Source of the DNA: Prasinococcaceae sp. CCMP 1430
Lineage: Eukaryota > Prasinodermophyta > Palmophyllophyceae > Prasinococcales > Prasinococcaceae
Length of the DNA: 15,163 bases
Assembly: GCA_013416795.1 (NCBI GenBank)
Contig: RQSC01000030.1
Span: 86,560-101,722 of the forward strand
Direction of reading: 5' to 3'
In this document: positions 1 through 7,671 of the stretch, piece after piece
Numbering within the stretch: position 1 is the first letter of the stretch
Layout: every line of letters begins with the position of its first letter
The notes under the pieces: generated by a model
What the model was told of the DNA's origin: nothing
The model's input: the letters and a program-made list of their open reading frames with translations, nothing else
The model's database searches: none
Program-made: the position numbers and the translations under genes

Positions 1-64
1 GCCCGGCACCGCGCGCGCGCGTCTCTCTCGCGCGCGTCCGGTCGGGCGTCGTGCGAGGAGCAGC

Positions 65-1483
65 ATGGACGGAGGCGGCGTCACCGCGCAGTGGGAGGCC
101 GCGGGCGGCAGCCCCGCGTCGCAGCTGCTCGCGCCGCATGCCATGGTTCCGGTGACTCACCACCGCCGCACGGCGTCGGAGCCGCCCAAGTCGCTCTTCT
201 TTGGCGGGAGCGCGGTGACGCCCGCCGCGCCGCCGGGGGGCGGCCCGCCCAACCCGCTGCTGTCGCCGCTGAACGAGGCGTTCGGCGCCGGCCTGCATGA
301 GGTGGCGCACGCGCAGCCCGTGCCACCTGGCGGTGCCGCGGCGGTGGGTGCGGGTGTCACGGCGGCGGGGGCCAGTGCCGGCCATGGCGCGCTTGGCGTG
401 CGCGCCGGCCACGCGCCCACAGCAAGGGGCGAAGGCGCCGGGAGCGCCGTCTTCGGGGCAGGTGCCCCCGCGGGCGTGAGGGCACACCACCGGCGTGCGG
501 CGAGTGACAGCACGGCCTTCCTCGGCAAGTTCGCCGGCGCACAGATGGCCGCCTCCTTGGCGGCGGCAGGCGCGAGCCTGGCTAGGGCCGCGGCGCCTGA
601 CGGCGGCTCGGCGGCGGCCACGCCGCAGGTGAGCGGGATCACCAGGGCGCGGTCCATCGACACGATGGACGTGACGGAGGACATGACCTCGGCGATGGAG
701 CGCTTCCACGCGCTCGCGGGCGGTGCCGCCTCTGTGGGCACCGCGGTCGCGGTGAAGAGCGAGGAGCCCGTGCCGGCGGCTTCGGCGCCCCCTGTGGCGG
801 GCGGCCAGGCCAAGGCGGGCGGAGAGCGCAAGCGCACGCGCACGCGCAAGAAGAAGGCCAAGCCGAAGCCGACTGGCGTAGCCGCGGAGGCGGCTGCGGC
901 AGCCAAGGCGGCGGTGCCCAGCGTCGCCGACGGCAAGGGCGGCATTCCTGCGAGCGACCTCGATGACAAGACGGCCGTCGCGCTCGCGCTCGCGCCGGCG
1001 CCGCAGAAGTTCGACGCGACGTCGCTCGACCCCAAGAAGGCCCGTCGTGTGCTCGCCAACCGCCAGTCCGCCCAGCGCTCTCGCCTTCGCAAGATTCAGT
1101 ACATCAGCGAGCTCGAGAAGCGTGTGAACGCCATGCAGGACGAGGCTGAGGGACTCGAGAAACAGGTGGACGAGTTCCGCAAGCACACGAGCGTACAGGA
1201 GATCGAGCTGCAGCAGCTGCGCGTGAAGCTGAACTCGCTCAATTCACAGATGCAGTACAAGGACGCCGTCTTCGAGAACCTCAAGAGCGAGGTCGAGACG
1301 CTGCGCCAGGCCGAGGCCATGCACCGCGCGTCGCTCCAGGCGAACGCGGAGCCTTTCCTGCCGGACAGCGCAGGGACATTCGTACCAACCTCCACGTCCA
1401 CGATGGCGCTCAGCCCCGAGGTCCCACTGATCGAGCCCAAGGGCGCTGACATGTGGCCGTCAGGCCCCACGCTCTCCATCTGA
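65..1483 (+). CDS. Group E-like bZIP transcription factor
   Basis: A 472-residue, single-exon nuclear DNA-binding protein. The basic region at about residues 323-345 contains NRQSAQRSR, matching the bZIP rule N-x7-R (N332, R340), and the first zipper leucine L350 lies exactly 10 residues after R340. Heptads continue at M357, L364, F371, L385 and L392. The stretch NRQSAQRSRLRKIQYISELE is very close to plant group E bZIPs (AtbZIP34/61 type). The N-terminal half is Ala/Gly/Pro-rich and probably disordered. It carries two basophilic-kinase/14-3-3-like motifs, HHRRTASEP (32-40) and HHRRAASDSTAF (141-152), plus RARSIDT (194-200); the second resembles the HRRSxSDSxAFLE element of group E proteins. 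A basic run at about 254-269 is a likely nuclear localisation signal. The start ATG has A at -3 and G at +4. Family assignment is strong; target genes and phospho-regulation are inferred. It converges with the thioesterase gene. Confidence 0.93.
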   Translation: MDGGGVTAQWEAAGGSPASQLLAPHAMVPVTHHRRTASEPPKSLFFGGSAVTPAAPPGGGPPNPLLSPLNEAFGAGLHEVAHAQPVPPGGAAAVGAGVTAAGASAGHGALGVRAGHAPTARGEGAGSAVFGAGAPAGVRAHHRRAASDSTAFLGKFAGAQMAASLAAAGASLARAAAPDGGSAAATPQVSGITRARSIDTMDVTEDMTSAMERFHALAGGAASVGTAVAVKSEEPVPAASAPPVAGGQAKAGGERKRTRTRKKKAKPKPTGVAAEAAAAAKAAVPSVADGKGGIPASDLDDKTAVALALAPAPQKFDATSLDPKKARRVLANRQSAQRSRLRKIQYISELEKRVNAMQDEAEGLEKQVDEFRKHTSVQEIELQQLRVKLNSLNSQMQYKDAVFENLKSEVETLRQAEAMHRASLQANAEPFLPDSAGTFVPTSTSTMALSPEVPLIEPKGADMWPSGPTLSI

Positions 1484-2045
1484 GGCGAGCGGGCTCGAGC
1501 TGCGGCAGGCCCGCGAGCGCGCTCGTGCGGACCCGCCCGGCCTGCTGCTGTCGTGCATCCCGACGCGAAGCAGACGCGAAGCGACGCAGACCACACACAC
1601 CACAGAAGAAGCCTCGGCGCGCCCGCCGGCACCGACACGCCGGCTGCGGCTGCGCCCGCGACAAAACAAGCGACCAACAGACTGTCTGTACCACCACCCA
1701 CATTGTACCAGATATCCCACCAGTACCCAATGGTCCGGACACGCGCCCGCCGGCTGAGAGCTGGCGAGGCGGACACACCTAAGACTGACGACGCCGAACG
1801 ACCCACGACAGCGTCACGGCCAACTCCAAGGGCCGAACGACGCGCGCGGCAGCGTCAACACAACTGTATCTAAGCGACCGCGGGGGCACAGCGCCACCGA
1901 AGCCGACGTCGACGACGGCGGCGTAGGTGGCCTGCGCCCCATCGACCGGCGCCCGCCTGTATGGGGCGCTGCGTACGATCCCAATCGCAAAATTGTAATG
2001 TGCATATTTTCTGACGACCGCGTGCAGTCGGCGCCTGGGCGCGTC
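1484..2045. other. Convergent intergenic region
   Basis: These 562 bases separate the stop codons of the bZIP gene (+) and the thioesterase gene (-), so they must hold both 3' UTRs. No convincing coding signal was seen on either strand; the open frames here are unpatterned Arg/Ala-rich translations. A short AT-rich patch near 1985-2010 stands out from the GC-rich surroundings and may lie near transcript ends. No clear polyadenylation signal could be assigned. Confidence 0.6.
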
Positions 2046-3137
2046 TCACAGCTCCGCCACGAGCATGGACAATTCCTCGCGAAAGAAGGCCATCGCCCCG
2101 GCGGCGTGCGTCATAGGGTATCTGTGGCCCCCGGCAAGCCACCGAGTCTCGAAATGTCGCGATGTGTGCCTCTCCCACGCGCTTATTTGGTCCTCGCGGT
2201 AGCGGTTGTCGTCCTCGGCGCCCATCGCACACAGCGCCACAGGCAGCGCGTCCTGGCTGGTGGGAACGTACGTCTCGATCATCTCGAAGTCTTTCTGGAG
2301 CATGGGGTACACCTGATCACGGACTAGTGCCCGTTCGCGTGGGAGCATAAGCGAGTGCGGCTGTCAGCAGTGGTATGCGGCTCCGCATGGCCTCGGCGCC
2401 GCCAATGCGGCGCGCCCAGCGTTCCCCAGCGCGCGCGCGCGGCTGCAAGCGTGCGCGTTCGCACCGTGCTCGCTCTCGAGTCCCGGGATGTGTCCGTAGC
2501 GGCGGCCCCACGCCTTCCAGAAGCGCTCCTTCGGCAGTCGGCTGAAGGGCGTCGGATCGACGTCGTGCTTGAGGTGGTGCAGGTGCGGCGCGCGGTTCGC
2601 ACTCGCGTAGAGCTTTCGCGGCAGCGGCAGCCCGCGCGCCTGAGCCTGAGCGCACACCTCGTACGCGAGCCACGCGCCGAGTGAGTGTCCGAGTACGCAG
2701 TATGGTTTGTCGCATAGCAGCGCGCTGCACTCGTCCAGGAACGCTGCCGCCGCCTTTGTCATGCGGATGAAGCTCCTGTCGGTTGGGCGCGAGCCACGGC
2801 CGGGCAGCTCGATGACGCATACCTCGATTCGATCGCTCAGCGCGCCCGGCTCGAGCCACCTTTCCCACACGGCGGCACCAGCACCCGCCTGTGGGAACAC
2901 AATGAGTCGCATCGGCGCATCGGGCGCCGCGTTGAGCGTGCGAGCGCGGCCGTGCTCGTCGACCACGCCCACCTGCGCCAGGTCGATCGGAAACCACAGC
3001 CACCTGCTGTCGGGCAGCACGCAACGCGCATTGCGCGGCTGCCCGTCCGCGATCGCGCCGGGCGAGCCTGGGCCCACGACTCCGTCGCCTCCCCGCGGCA
3101 GGCCGTCCGCGGCCGCAGCGCCGCCGGGCGCGCCCAT
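2046..3137 (-). CDS. Stand-alone type II thioesterase (alpha/beta hydrolase)
   Basis: Spliced CDS: exon 1 3137-2465, exon 2 2323-2046, giving 316 residues. It matches the GrsT/TEII family, which hydrolyses stalled acyl groups from carrier proteins of polyketide or non-ribosomal peptide synthases. Visible features are the oxyanion-side FPQAGAG (81-87), ELPGRG (110-115), the nucleophile elbow GHSLG with Ser152, an acidic GAEDDNRYRED segment (259-269) with the likely catalytic Asp, and LAGGHRYPM with His291. Splicing at phase 1 joins GLESEH to VRDQVYPMLQKDFEMIETY, as the family requires. ATG 3137 is the first in-frame ATG; ATG 2912 (MRLIVFPQAG) would start exactly at the domain. The 75-residue N-terminal extension is unfamiliar, and a good donor (CAG|GTGAGC near 3216) hints at an upstream exon. 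A fatty-acid thioesterase role is possible. Domain call is strong, substrate unknown. Confidence 0.85.
2324..2464 (-). other. Intron of thioesterase gene
   Basis: This 141-nt intron has donor ACG|GTGCGA and acceptor CACTAG|TCC, phase 1. Removing it joins the two halves of the thioesterase fold in frame, which is the main evidence. A CTGAC branch-site candidate has its A about 40 nt from the 3' end. A nearby CAG at about 2360 would give the wrong phase. Confidence 0.78.
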
Positions 3138-3505
3138 GCCGCCCGGCGACCACACGGCCCCGCGCGCCTCCCGAGCGCATCCGCGCGCGCGTGTGGCCCG
3201 CGCCGTGCGCTCACCTGCCCTCGGGGGAGGGAGAGAAGCGAGGGGGGAACGAGCCGGTGGCGCGCGGGGGCGCGCGCCCAGCGGCGCGCCGCCGCCCGGG
3301 GGAACGCCACCTCGCGCGGACGTACAGCACGGTGCGTCGCGTTAAGGTTTCGCAGTCCGATATTTTAGGTTAAGTCATGAATTAGGGTTTTTGTCTTGCG
3401 CCAACCACGCGTTTTGACCTGGCGCGCCCGCGCCGCATCGCAGCCGTTTTGACCTCGCTCGCGCGGCGGGCCCAAACCCTCGGCGCGCGCGCGCGCGCGC
3501 CACAC
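3138..3505. other. Spacer between thioesterase gene and CEP76 fragment
   Basis: About 370 bases with no recognisable coding homology. It probably holds the thioesterase 5' UTR/promoter. On the minus strand a strong splice donor (GGGCAG|GTGAGC, near 3216) could end a 5' UTR exon. An AT-rich stretch lies at 3340-3395. Two copies of CGTTTTGACCT occur at 3410-3420 and 3445-3455. The CEP76 frame stays open to a TAA at 3365-3367, but that tail does not resemble CEP76. Confidence 0.5.
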
Positions 3506-3919
3506 GCCGCGCGGCGGGCGGTACGGGCACCTGCGCATCGCCTTGGGGTCGGCCGTGTCGTAGCGCCGCCCGGTGAGGGACTCCCAGAAGATAGCCCGTC
3601 GCCTGCTGTCGCGCACGGCCACCCACGCGTGCGGCCCCGTCGCGTCGCGGCCGAGCACCACCCACGCGTCCAAGTTGAAGCCGAGGAGGAGGGAGCACAG
3701 CAGCGTAGCGTGGTCGAGCCTGCTCGCCCAGCCCTGGGCGAACACGAGCGCGGCACCCGCCCACGTCGGCTCAAACGCCAGGGCGTTGCCCATCGCGGCG
3801 GCACCCCGTCGGCGCTCGCGCTCCTCCTCGCCGGCGGGTATGAGCGAGACGAAGCGCGCCGCCTCGCGCGGCGACGCAATTGAACGCCCGGCCTGCTGCG
3901 GCCGCACCGTGCTCACGCA
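3506..3919 (-). CDS. CEP76: CEP76-like protein, partial (transglutaminase-like domain)
   Basis: A 138-codon fragment of a centrosomal protein 76 homologue. CEP76 is a C2/transglutaminase-like protein of centrioles and basal bodies that restrains centriole reduplication in animals. The visible part runs from EAARFVSLIP through LDHATLLCSLLLGFNLDAWV and GPHAWV to FWESLTGRRY and CPYR, all hallmarks of the CEP76/CC2D2A transglutaminase-like domain. It is broken at both ends. The 5' side is open straight into the N at 3920, with a possible acceptor CCGCAG at about 3896. The 3' side loses similarity after CPYR, where a GTGTGG donor may begin at 3505; without splicing the frame runs on to a stop at 3365-3367 through unrelated Arg-rich sequence. 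The family's further C-terminal domain was not found. It may be a gapped gene or a decayed copy. Its presence suggests a flagellated lineage. Confidence 0.75.
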
Positions 3920-3920
3920 N
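3920..3920. other. Ambiguous base N: probable assembly gap or join
   Basis: This is the only non-ACGT character in the window. A CEP76-like frame (-) is open up to it from the left, and an ATP synthase alpha-like frame (+) is open up to it from the right. Both proteins lack their N-terminal halves, which should lie on the far side of the N. The simplest reading is a gap of unknown size or a contig misjoin written as one N. Confidence 0.7.
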
Positions 3921-5206
3921 GCGACCACGCCTCGGACGCTGAGCTGCTCGAGGCGGAGATGCAGGAGGGCGACGTAGTGGTCGCATGCTGCGGCGCGTAC
4001 GAGGGCGCGGCCACCAGCGCGGAGGAGTGGCGCGCGCGCGTGCGCGCGGCTGCCGGGCCGAGTGCCGACGCCGTCGACGCCAACCTCACCGTCGTGCACT
4101 CCTCGCCGGATGCGGGCGCGGGCGAGCGCTACCTGTGCGCCCAGGCCGCGTGCGCGGTCGCCGAGGGCTCCGCCGCGGCCGGCGACAGCACGCTGGTGGT
4201 ACTGGACGACGCGGGCGCGCTGTCGGGCTTCTGGAAGGCGGTGTCTGAGGTGGCTCCCGCTGAGCTCAACGTGCAGGCGAAGCAGGAGGTGCAGGAGGGC
4301 GACGAGGAGGGTGCCAAGGCCGTCGAGGAGATGAACTCGGCCATGGTTCAGGTGGCGGGCATGCTGGTGAGCAAGGAGGCCGCCGAGCGTCGCGGCATCT
4401 TCTCGTCGCTGCTGCAGCGCGCAGCATGCCTGTCGGAGGGCGCGGGCGGCGGCGAGATCTCGCTGGTGGCGATGGCATGCGAAGCTGGAGCCGCCGCCAA
4501 CGCCGCCTCCGGTCGCGAGGCTGCGATCGTGCAGAAGCAGATTGAGAAGGTGATGGCGTACGAGACAATCACGGACGAACAGAAGGAGCGCATGGTGGCC
4601 GCACTCCGCGAGAAGCTCCCGCAGGACGCCGCGGGCGGCGGCGACGGCGCACAGGCTCAGTCCTTCGTCTCGCAGGAGGTGTCTGAGGAAATCAAGAGCA
4701 TCTCCGACGGCCACGTCGTCCTGGAGGGCTCGCCGGCGTCGGATGGGGCCGCATTCACGGTGGACCTGCGTGGCTCACTCGTGCGCATTGGTTCGCGTGC
4801 GGCGCTGCCCACCACGCGCGCGGTGGCGTCGCGCATGCGCCTGGAGCTCGTGCAGACGCTGGACGAGCTCGAGTATTCCGCGTCGGGCTCCGAGGAGGAA
4901 AACCTCGACGAGGGCCTCAAGGCGCGCCGTGCGCGCCTGCTGGCCGCCGTAGAGGCGATGCACCAAAACGAGCTCGCTGCGGGCGTCGATAGGCAGGCGT
5001 TGGTGCTGTGGGCGATCGACAGGGGGCTCCTCGACGGCGTCGCGACGGACGATTCCTTCAGCTTCGCTGTCGCCGACGCCGCCGCGGACGCCGCCGCGCG
5101 AGCGGCACCCGAGGCGGCGGCAGAGCTGGCGGCGGAGGGCGCCGTCGACGATGAGGCCGCCGCCGGCGCGCTCGAGAGCGCTTTCCGCGCGGCGCTCGCT
5201 GAGTAA
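3921..5206 (+). CDS. Divergent ATP synthase F1 alpha-like protein, 5'-truncated
   Basis: The frame is open from the N, with 12 codons before the first ATG at 3959; numbering here counts that Met as 1 (415 residues to TAA 5206). The order of motifs follows the C-terminal two-thirds of F1-ATPase alpha: DVVVACCG (5-12, for CIYVAIGQ), LVVLDD (79-84, for LIIYDD), SSLLQRAACLSEGAGGGEIS (149-168, for the SRLLERA...GSLTALP segment), SISDGHVVLEG (247-257, for SITDGQIFLE), SLVRIGSRAAL (273-283, keeping the SRVGG arginine) and RQALVLWAIDRG (345-356). Much else is degenerate, and about 60 residues rich in Lys/Glu (175-235) are inserted before SISDGH. The P-loop would lie upstream of the N and is unseen, so nucleotide binding cannot be judged. 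This is not a standard catalytic-complex alpha subunit; a non-catalytic or regulatory paralogue is the inference. The Ala-rich C-terminus is unusual. Confidence 0.75.
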
Positions 5207-5595
5207 TGCAAGCCCGTCACCTTCACGTCAGTGTGTGTACGCACACGCACACACACTCAGACAAACGCTGGCCTCCGTGCGCTACTACGAACCCTATAGA
5301 TTTGAACCCTTATTCCTCGGCGACGGGTTTTCACATCAAATTCAATAATCGATTCAAACCCACTTGTGAGGAGTATCCCGTGGTTGATATATATATATTT
5401 ATTCGTATGCACAATTACTTGGGGTATGAGGGTTTCGGGATGCGGTTAGGGGGTGCGCTGCGGGTGCGCCACACAGGCGCCCGCGCACCGCGCTCGCGTC
5501 GACGCAGCGACGCGGGGCGGGCCCGCCACGACGGCGACGGCAGCGGTCCGGCGAATGCGCGCGTGCTCGCGCGCGTGCGCGGCGTCGGCGCCGCG
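5207..5595. other. Intergenic region with AT-rich patch and microsatellites
   Basis: This lies between two plus-strand genes and should hold the ATP synthase alpha-like 3' UTR and the RCC1-family promoter. It contains a GT/AC tract with a GTGTGTG...CACACAC dyad (5231-5257), an AT-rich block from about 5290 to 5420, and (AT)6 at 5387-5398. The last resembles a TATA-like element but sits about 200 bases upstream of the chosen ATG. The frame is technically open here, but its translation is low-complexity and not protein-like. Confidence 0.5.
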
Positions 5596-7137
5596 ATGGC
5601 CGCGGCTGCGTTTGCTCCCGCCTCCGCGCGCGTGCCCGCAGCGAGCGAGCGAGCGCCGGGCAGGCCGTGCGACACAATCGCGTGCGGTGGCACCCACACG
5701 GCGTTCATCGACGTCGAGGGCAGCGTATGGACCTTCGGCGCCAACGACAGGGGCCAGCTCGGTCGGCCCGAGGTCGACACGACAAATGGCTCGTGGGGGC
5801 GGCCAGGGCGCGTACGTGGGCTGCGCGAGAGGGCGGTGGCCGTCGCGGCCGGCCACCATCACACGCTGGTCGCCCTCGCCGACGGTTCAGGTGCGGGGGC
5901 AAGGGCGAATGAAGGCCAGCGCGAGCTCGCGTGCGCGCGCGCGAGTCGCGCACGGAAGCAGTGGCGCGCGCTGATGTGTCTCTCTGACGTGCTCGCGCGC
6001 GTCTACCTTCGCATTTTCGCGCGTGCTCGGTGTTGTGCCCCACAGTGATGTCGTTTGGCTGCAACGCTTCCGGCCAGCTCGGTACTGGGCCCTCGCTCAC
6101 CGCCACTGCGGGCCGCGCGCCCGCGCTGGTGGCCTCACTCGGCGATGAGCGCGTGGTCTCCGTCGCAGCGGGCGCATCGCATTCGCTAGTGGCGACCGAT
6201 GGCGGCGCCGTCTTTGCCTTCGGCTCGCGCAAGGACGGCGTCCTGGGCAAGGATGAGAAGAGGTCGTTCCTTACTGGCTTTCTGCCTGGCGCGGCCGTCC
6301 GCGCGATGGGCGCGGCGCCGCCGCAGCATTACCCGGCGCAGGTGCCTGGCACAGGTACGCGTGAGCGTGCACGCGCGTGTGCCCGCGCGCGAGCGCGTCG
6401 GCGCGACTGCGCTCGCTCGCGGGCGCGCGGGCGCAGTGCTACCCACAAGGGATCGCACACTCACGCTCCTCCGCGCACGCGCCGCGCGCGCAGGCACTGG
6501 CGAGGGATGCTTCTTTGCCGCGCGCGTCGCTGCGGGCCACCACCACTCGGCGGCGCTCACCGACCGCGGCGCGGTGTACACGTGGGGGCGTGGTCGCGAC
6601 TATCAGCTCGGACACGGCGACCACGCGAGCACTTCTCGAGCGCGGCGCTTGCGCGGCGCTAGCACAGGACCGCTTGCGCACATCGCGTGCGGTGGCTACC
6701 ACACGCTGCTCGTCGGCGGCGGTGGAGGCGTGTGGGCGGTGGGGAATAACGAACACGGCTGCCTGGGCACGGGCGCGCAGCCCGGCACCGTACACGGCGA
6801 GCCAGAGCGGTGCGTGGGGCTCGAGGGGGCACGCGTGGTGAGCGCCGCCGCAGGTTGGAAGCACTCGGCGGCAGTCGACGAGTCCGGCAGGCTCTTCACG
6901 TGGGGCTGGGGCGGCAGCAGCGGGATGGTTGATGCGTGGGCTTCTAGCGGTGGTCAGCTCTGCAGTGGGCGCGACCGCGACCGATGGGAGGCCGGCCAGG
7001 TGGAGTTGCCCCAAGGCGCGCGCGTGACGGCCGTGGCATGCGGATTCAACCACACGGCGGCCATCGTCGAGGCGGCCTCTGAGAGCGAGCTCGAGCGCGT
7101 CACCGACCAACTTGACGCGGCGGCAGGGACGGCCTGA
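5596..7137 (+). CDS. RCC1-family seven-bladed beta-propeller protein
   Basis: Spliced CDS with exons 5596-5890, 6046-6354 and 6494-7137, totalling 1248 nt and 415 residues. That is close to the length of RCC1 proper. Seven RCC1 repeats begin near residues 30, 84, 140, 215, 267, 321 and 384 (CGGTHTAF, AGHHHTL, AGASHSL, AGHHHSA, CGGYHTL, AGWKHSA, CGFNHTA), each followed by the usual strand of type VWTFGANDRGQLG or VYTWGRGRDYQLGHGD. Both introns remove sequence from the middle of blades, and joining restores LADGSVMSFGCNASGQLG and PGTGTGEGCFF in frame. The start ATG has G at -3 and +4; the open frame further upstream is low-complexity. The family includes Ran exchange factors, UVR8 and ubiquitin-ligase or membrane-traffic scaffolds, so the specific role is open. 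No extra domain flanks the propeller. It converges with the Myb-like gene. Confidence 0.88.
5891..6045 (+). other. RCC1-family gene, intron 1
   Basis: A 155-nt phase-1 intron with donor TTCAG|GTGCGG and acceptor CCCCACAG|TG. Removal joins LADGS to VMSFG within blade 2. A CTGAC branch-site candidate lies about 58 nt from the 3' end, followed by a T-rich stretch. The internal sequence is rich in self-complementary CGCG/GAGCTC runs. Confidence 0.85.
6355..6493 (+). other. RCC1-family gene, intron 2
   Basis: A 139-nt phase-1 intron with donor GGCACAG|GTACGC and acceptor CGCGCAG|GC. Removal gives PGTGTGEGCFFAARVAAG, leading directly into blade 4. The alternative donor GCAG|GTGCCT, 15 nt upstream, is possible but would shorten the linker and is in the same phase. 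Confidence 0.78.
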
Positions 7138-7671
7138 CGGAGTGCACGACAGCAATCGGGCGTGCGGGGCGCGCATCGCGTAATAACATAATATCGCTGA
7201 ATGATTCGGGGCGCGGTCGCAGGAGACTTGGTGCACCCACGTACGTACAATTGTATGTAGTCTGATGAACGTGTGCATGTGTGAGTTGCGCTACAATGGT
7301 CACATTCGACTTTGTGCCAGTGGCGTCAATTGATGAGTGCTGTGTGCGCACACAGAAATGTGGTGTAGTCTATGTGAAATGTGTGTGTTCGGGGGTGCGA
7401 GTTCGTACGCGAGTGTGGCACTAGGTACTTGTACTTGTGAAATGCCCGAAGAGATGCAACGGCCGACGACGCGCCCACTGGCAGACGGCGGACGTTGCCG
7501 TACCCCGTTGGTATCCTGTCAGCGTCTTTACAACTGCCAATAATTGCTTGCGGGCTCGTTGTTGTGTGTGCCTGCCTCGACACAGTACGTTTGTGAATCT
7601 GCTCGAGGCTCGGTCGAGCCTGAGGCTGGCAAGCACATGCCGATGCGATGCCAGTGCTCGCGCTCATTCCG
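7138..7671. other. Convergent intergenic region
   Basis: These 534 bases separate the RCC1-family stop (+) from the Myb-like stop (-) and should carry both 3' UTRs. Composition is less GC-rich than the genes. A perfect 10-bp palindrome TACAATTGTA sits at 7246-7255, close enough to the RCC1 stop to be in its 3' UTR. No coding pattern, RNA gene or clear polyadenylation signal was seen. Confidence 0.55.

Noticed and set aside
157-1092. Long minus-strand frame over the bZIP gene
   Set aside because: It is antisense to a well-supported bZIP CDS and low-complexity, with no recognisable domain.
3360-3395. Telomere-like motifs (TTTAGG, TTAGGG)
   Set aside because: Only isolated, degenerate units occur, not a tandem array, so they do not indicate a telomere or internal telomeric repeat.
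3365-4714. One long minus-strand frame running through the N
   Set aside because: Only the part left of 3920 matches CEP76. The part right of the N is antisense to the ATP synthase alpha-like gene and shows no family pattern.
4657-5256. Minus-strand Ser-rich frame
   Set aside because: It is antisense to the ATP synthase alpha-like CDS, whose motifs identify the coding strand.
5387-5398. (AT)6 as the TATA box of the RCC1-family gene
   Set aside because: It is about 200 bases upstream of the chosen start with no other core-promoter element, and simple AT repeats are common in such islands.
5596-7137. RCC1-family protein as a UVR8 UV-B photoreceptor
   Set aside because: UVR8 relies on repeated GWRHT motifs with clustered tryptophans. 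Here only one related motif, GWKHS in blade 6, is present; the other blades have GHHH, GASH, GGYH or GFNH.
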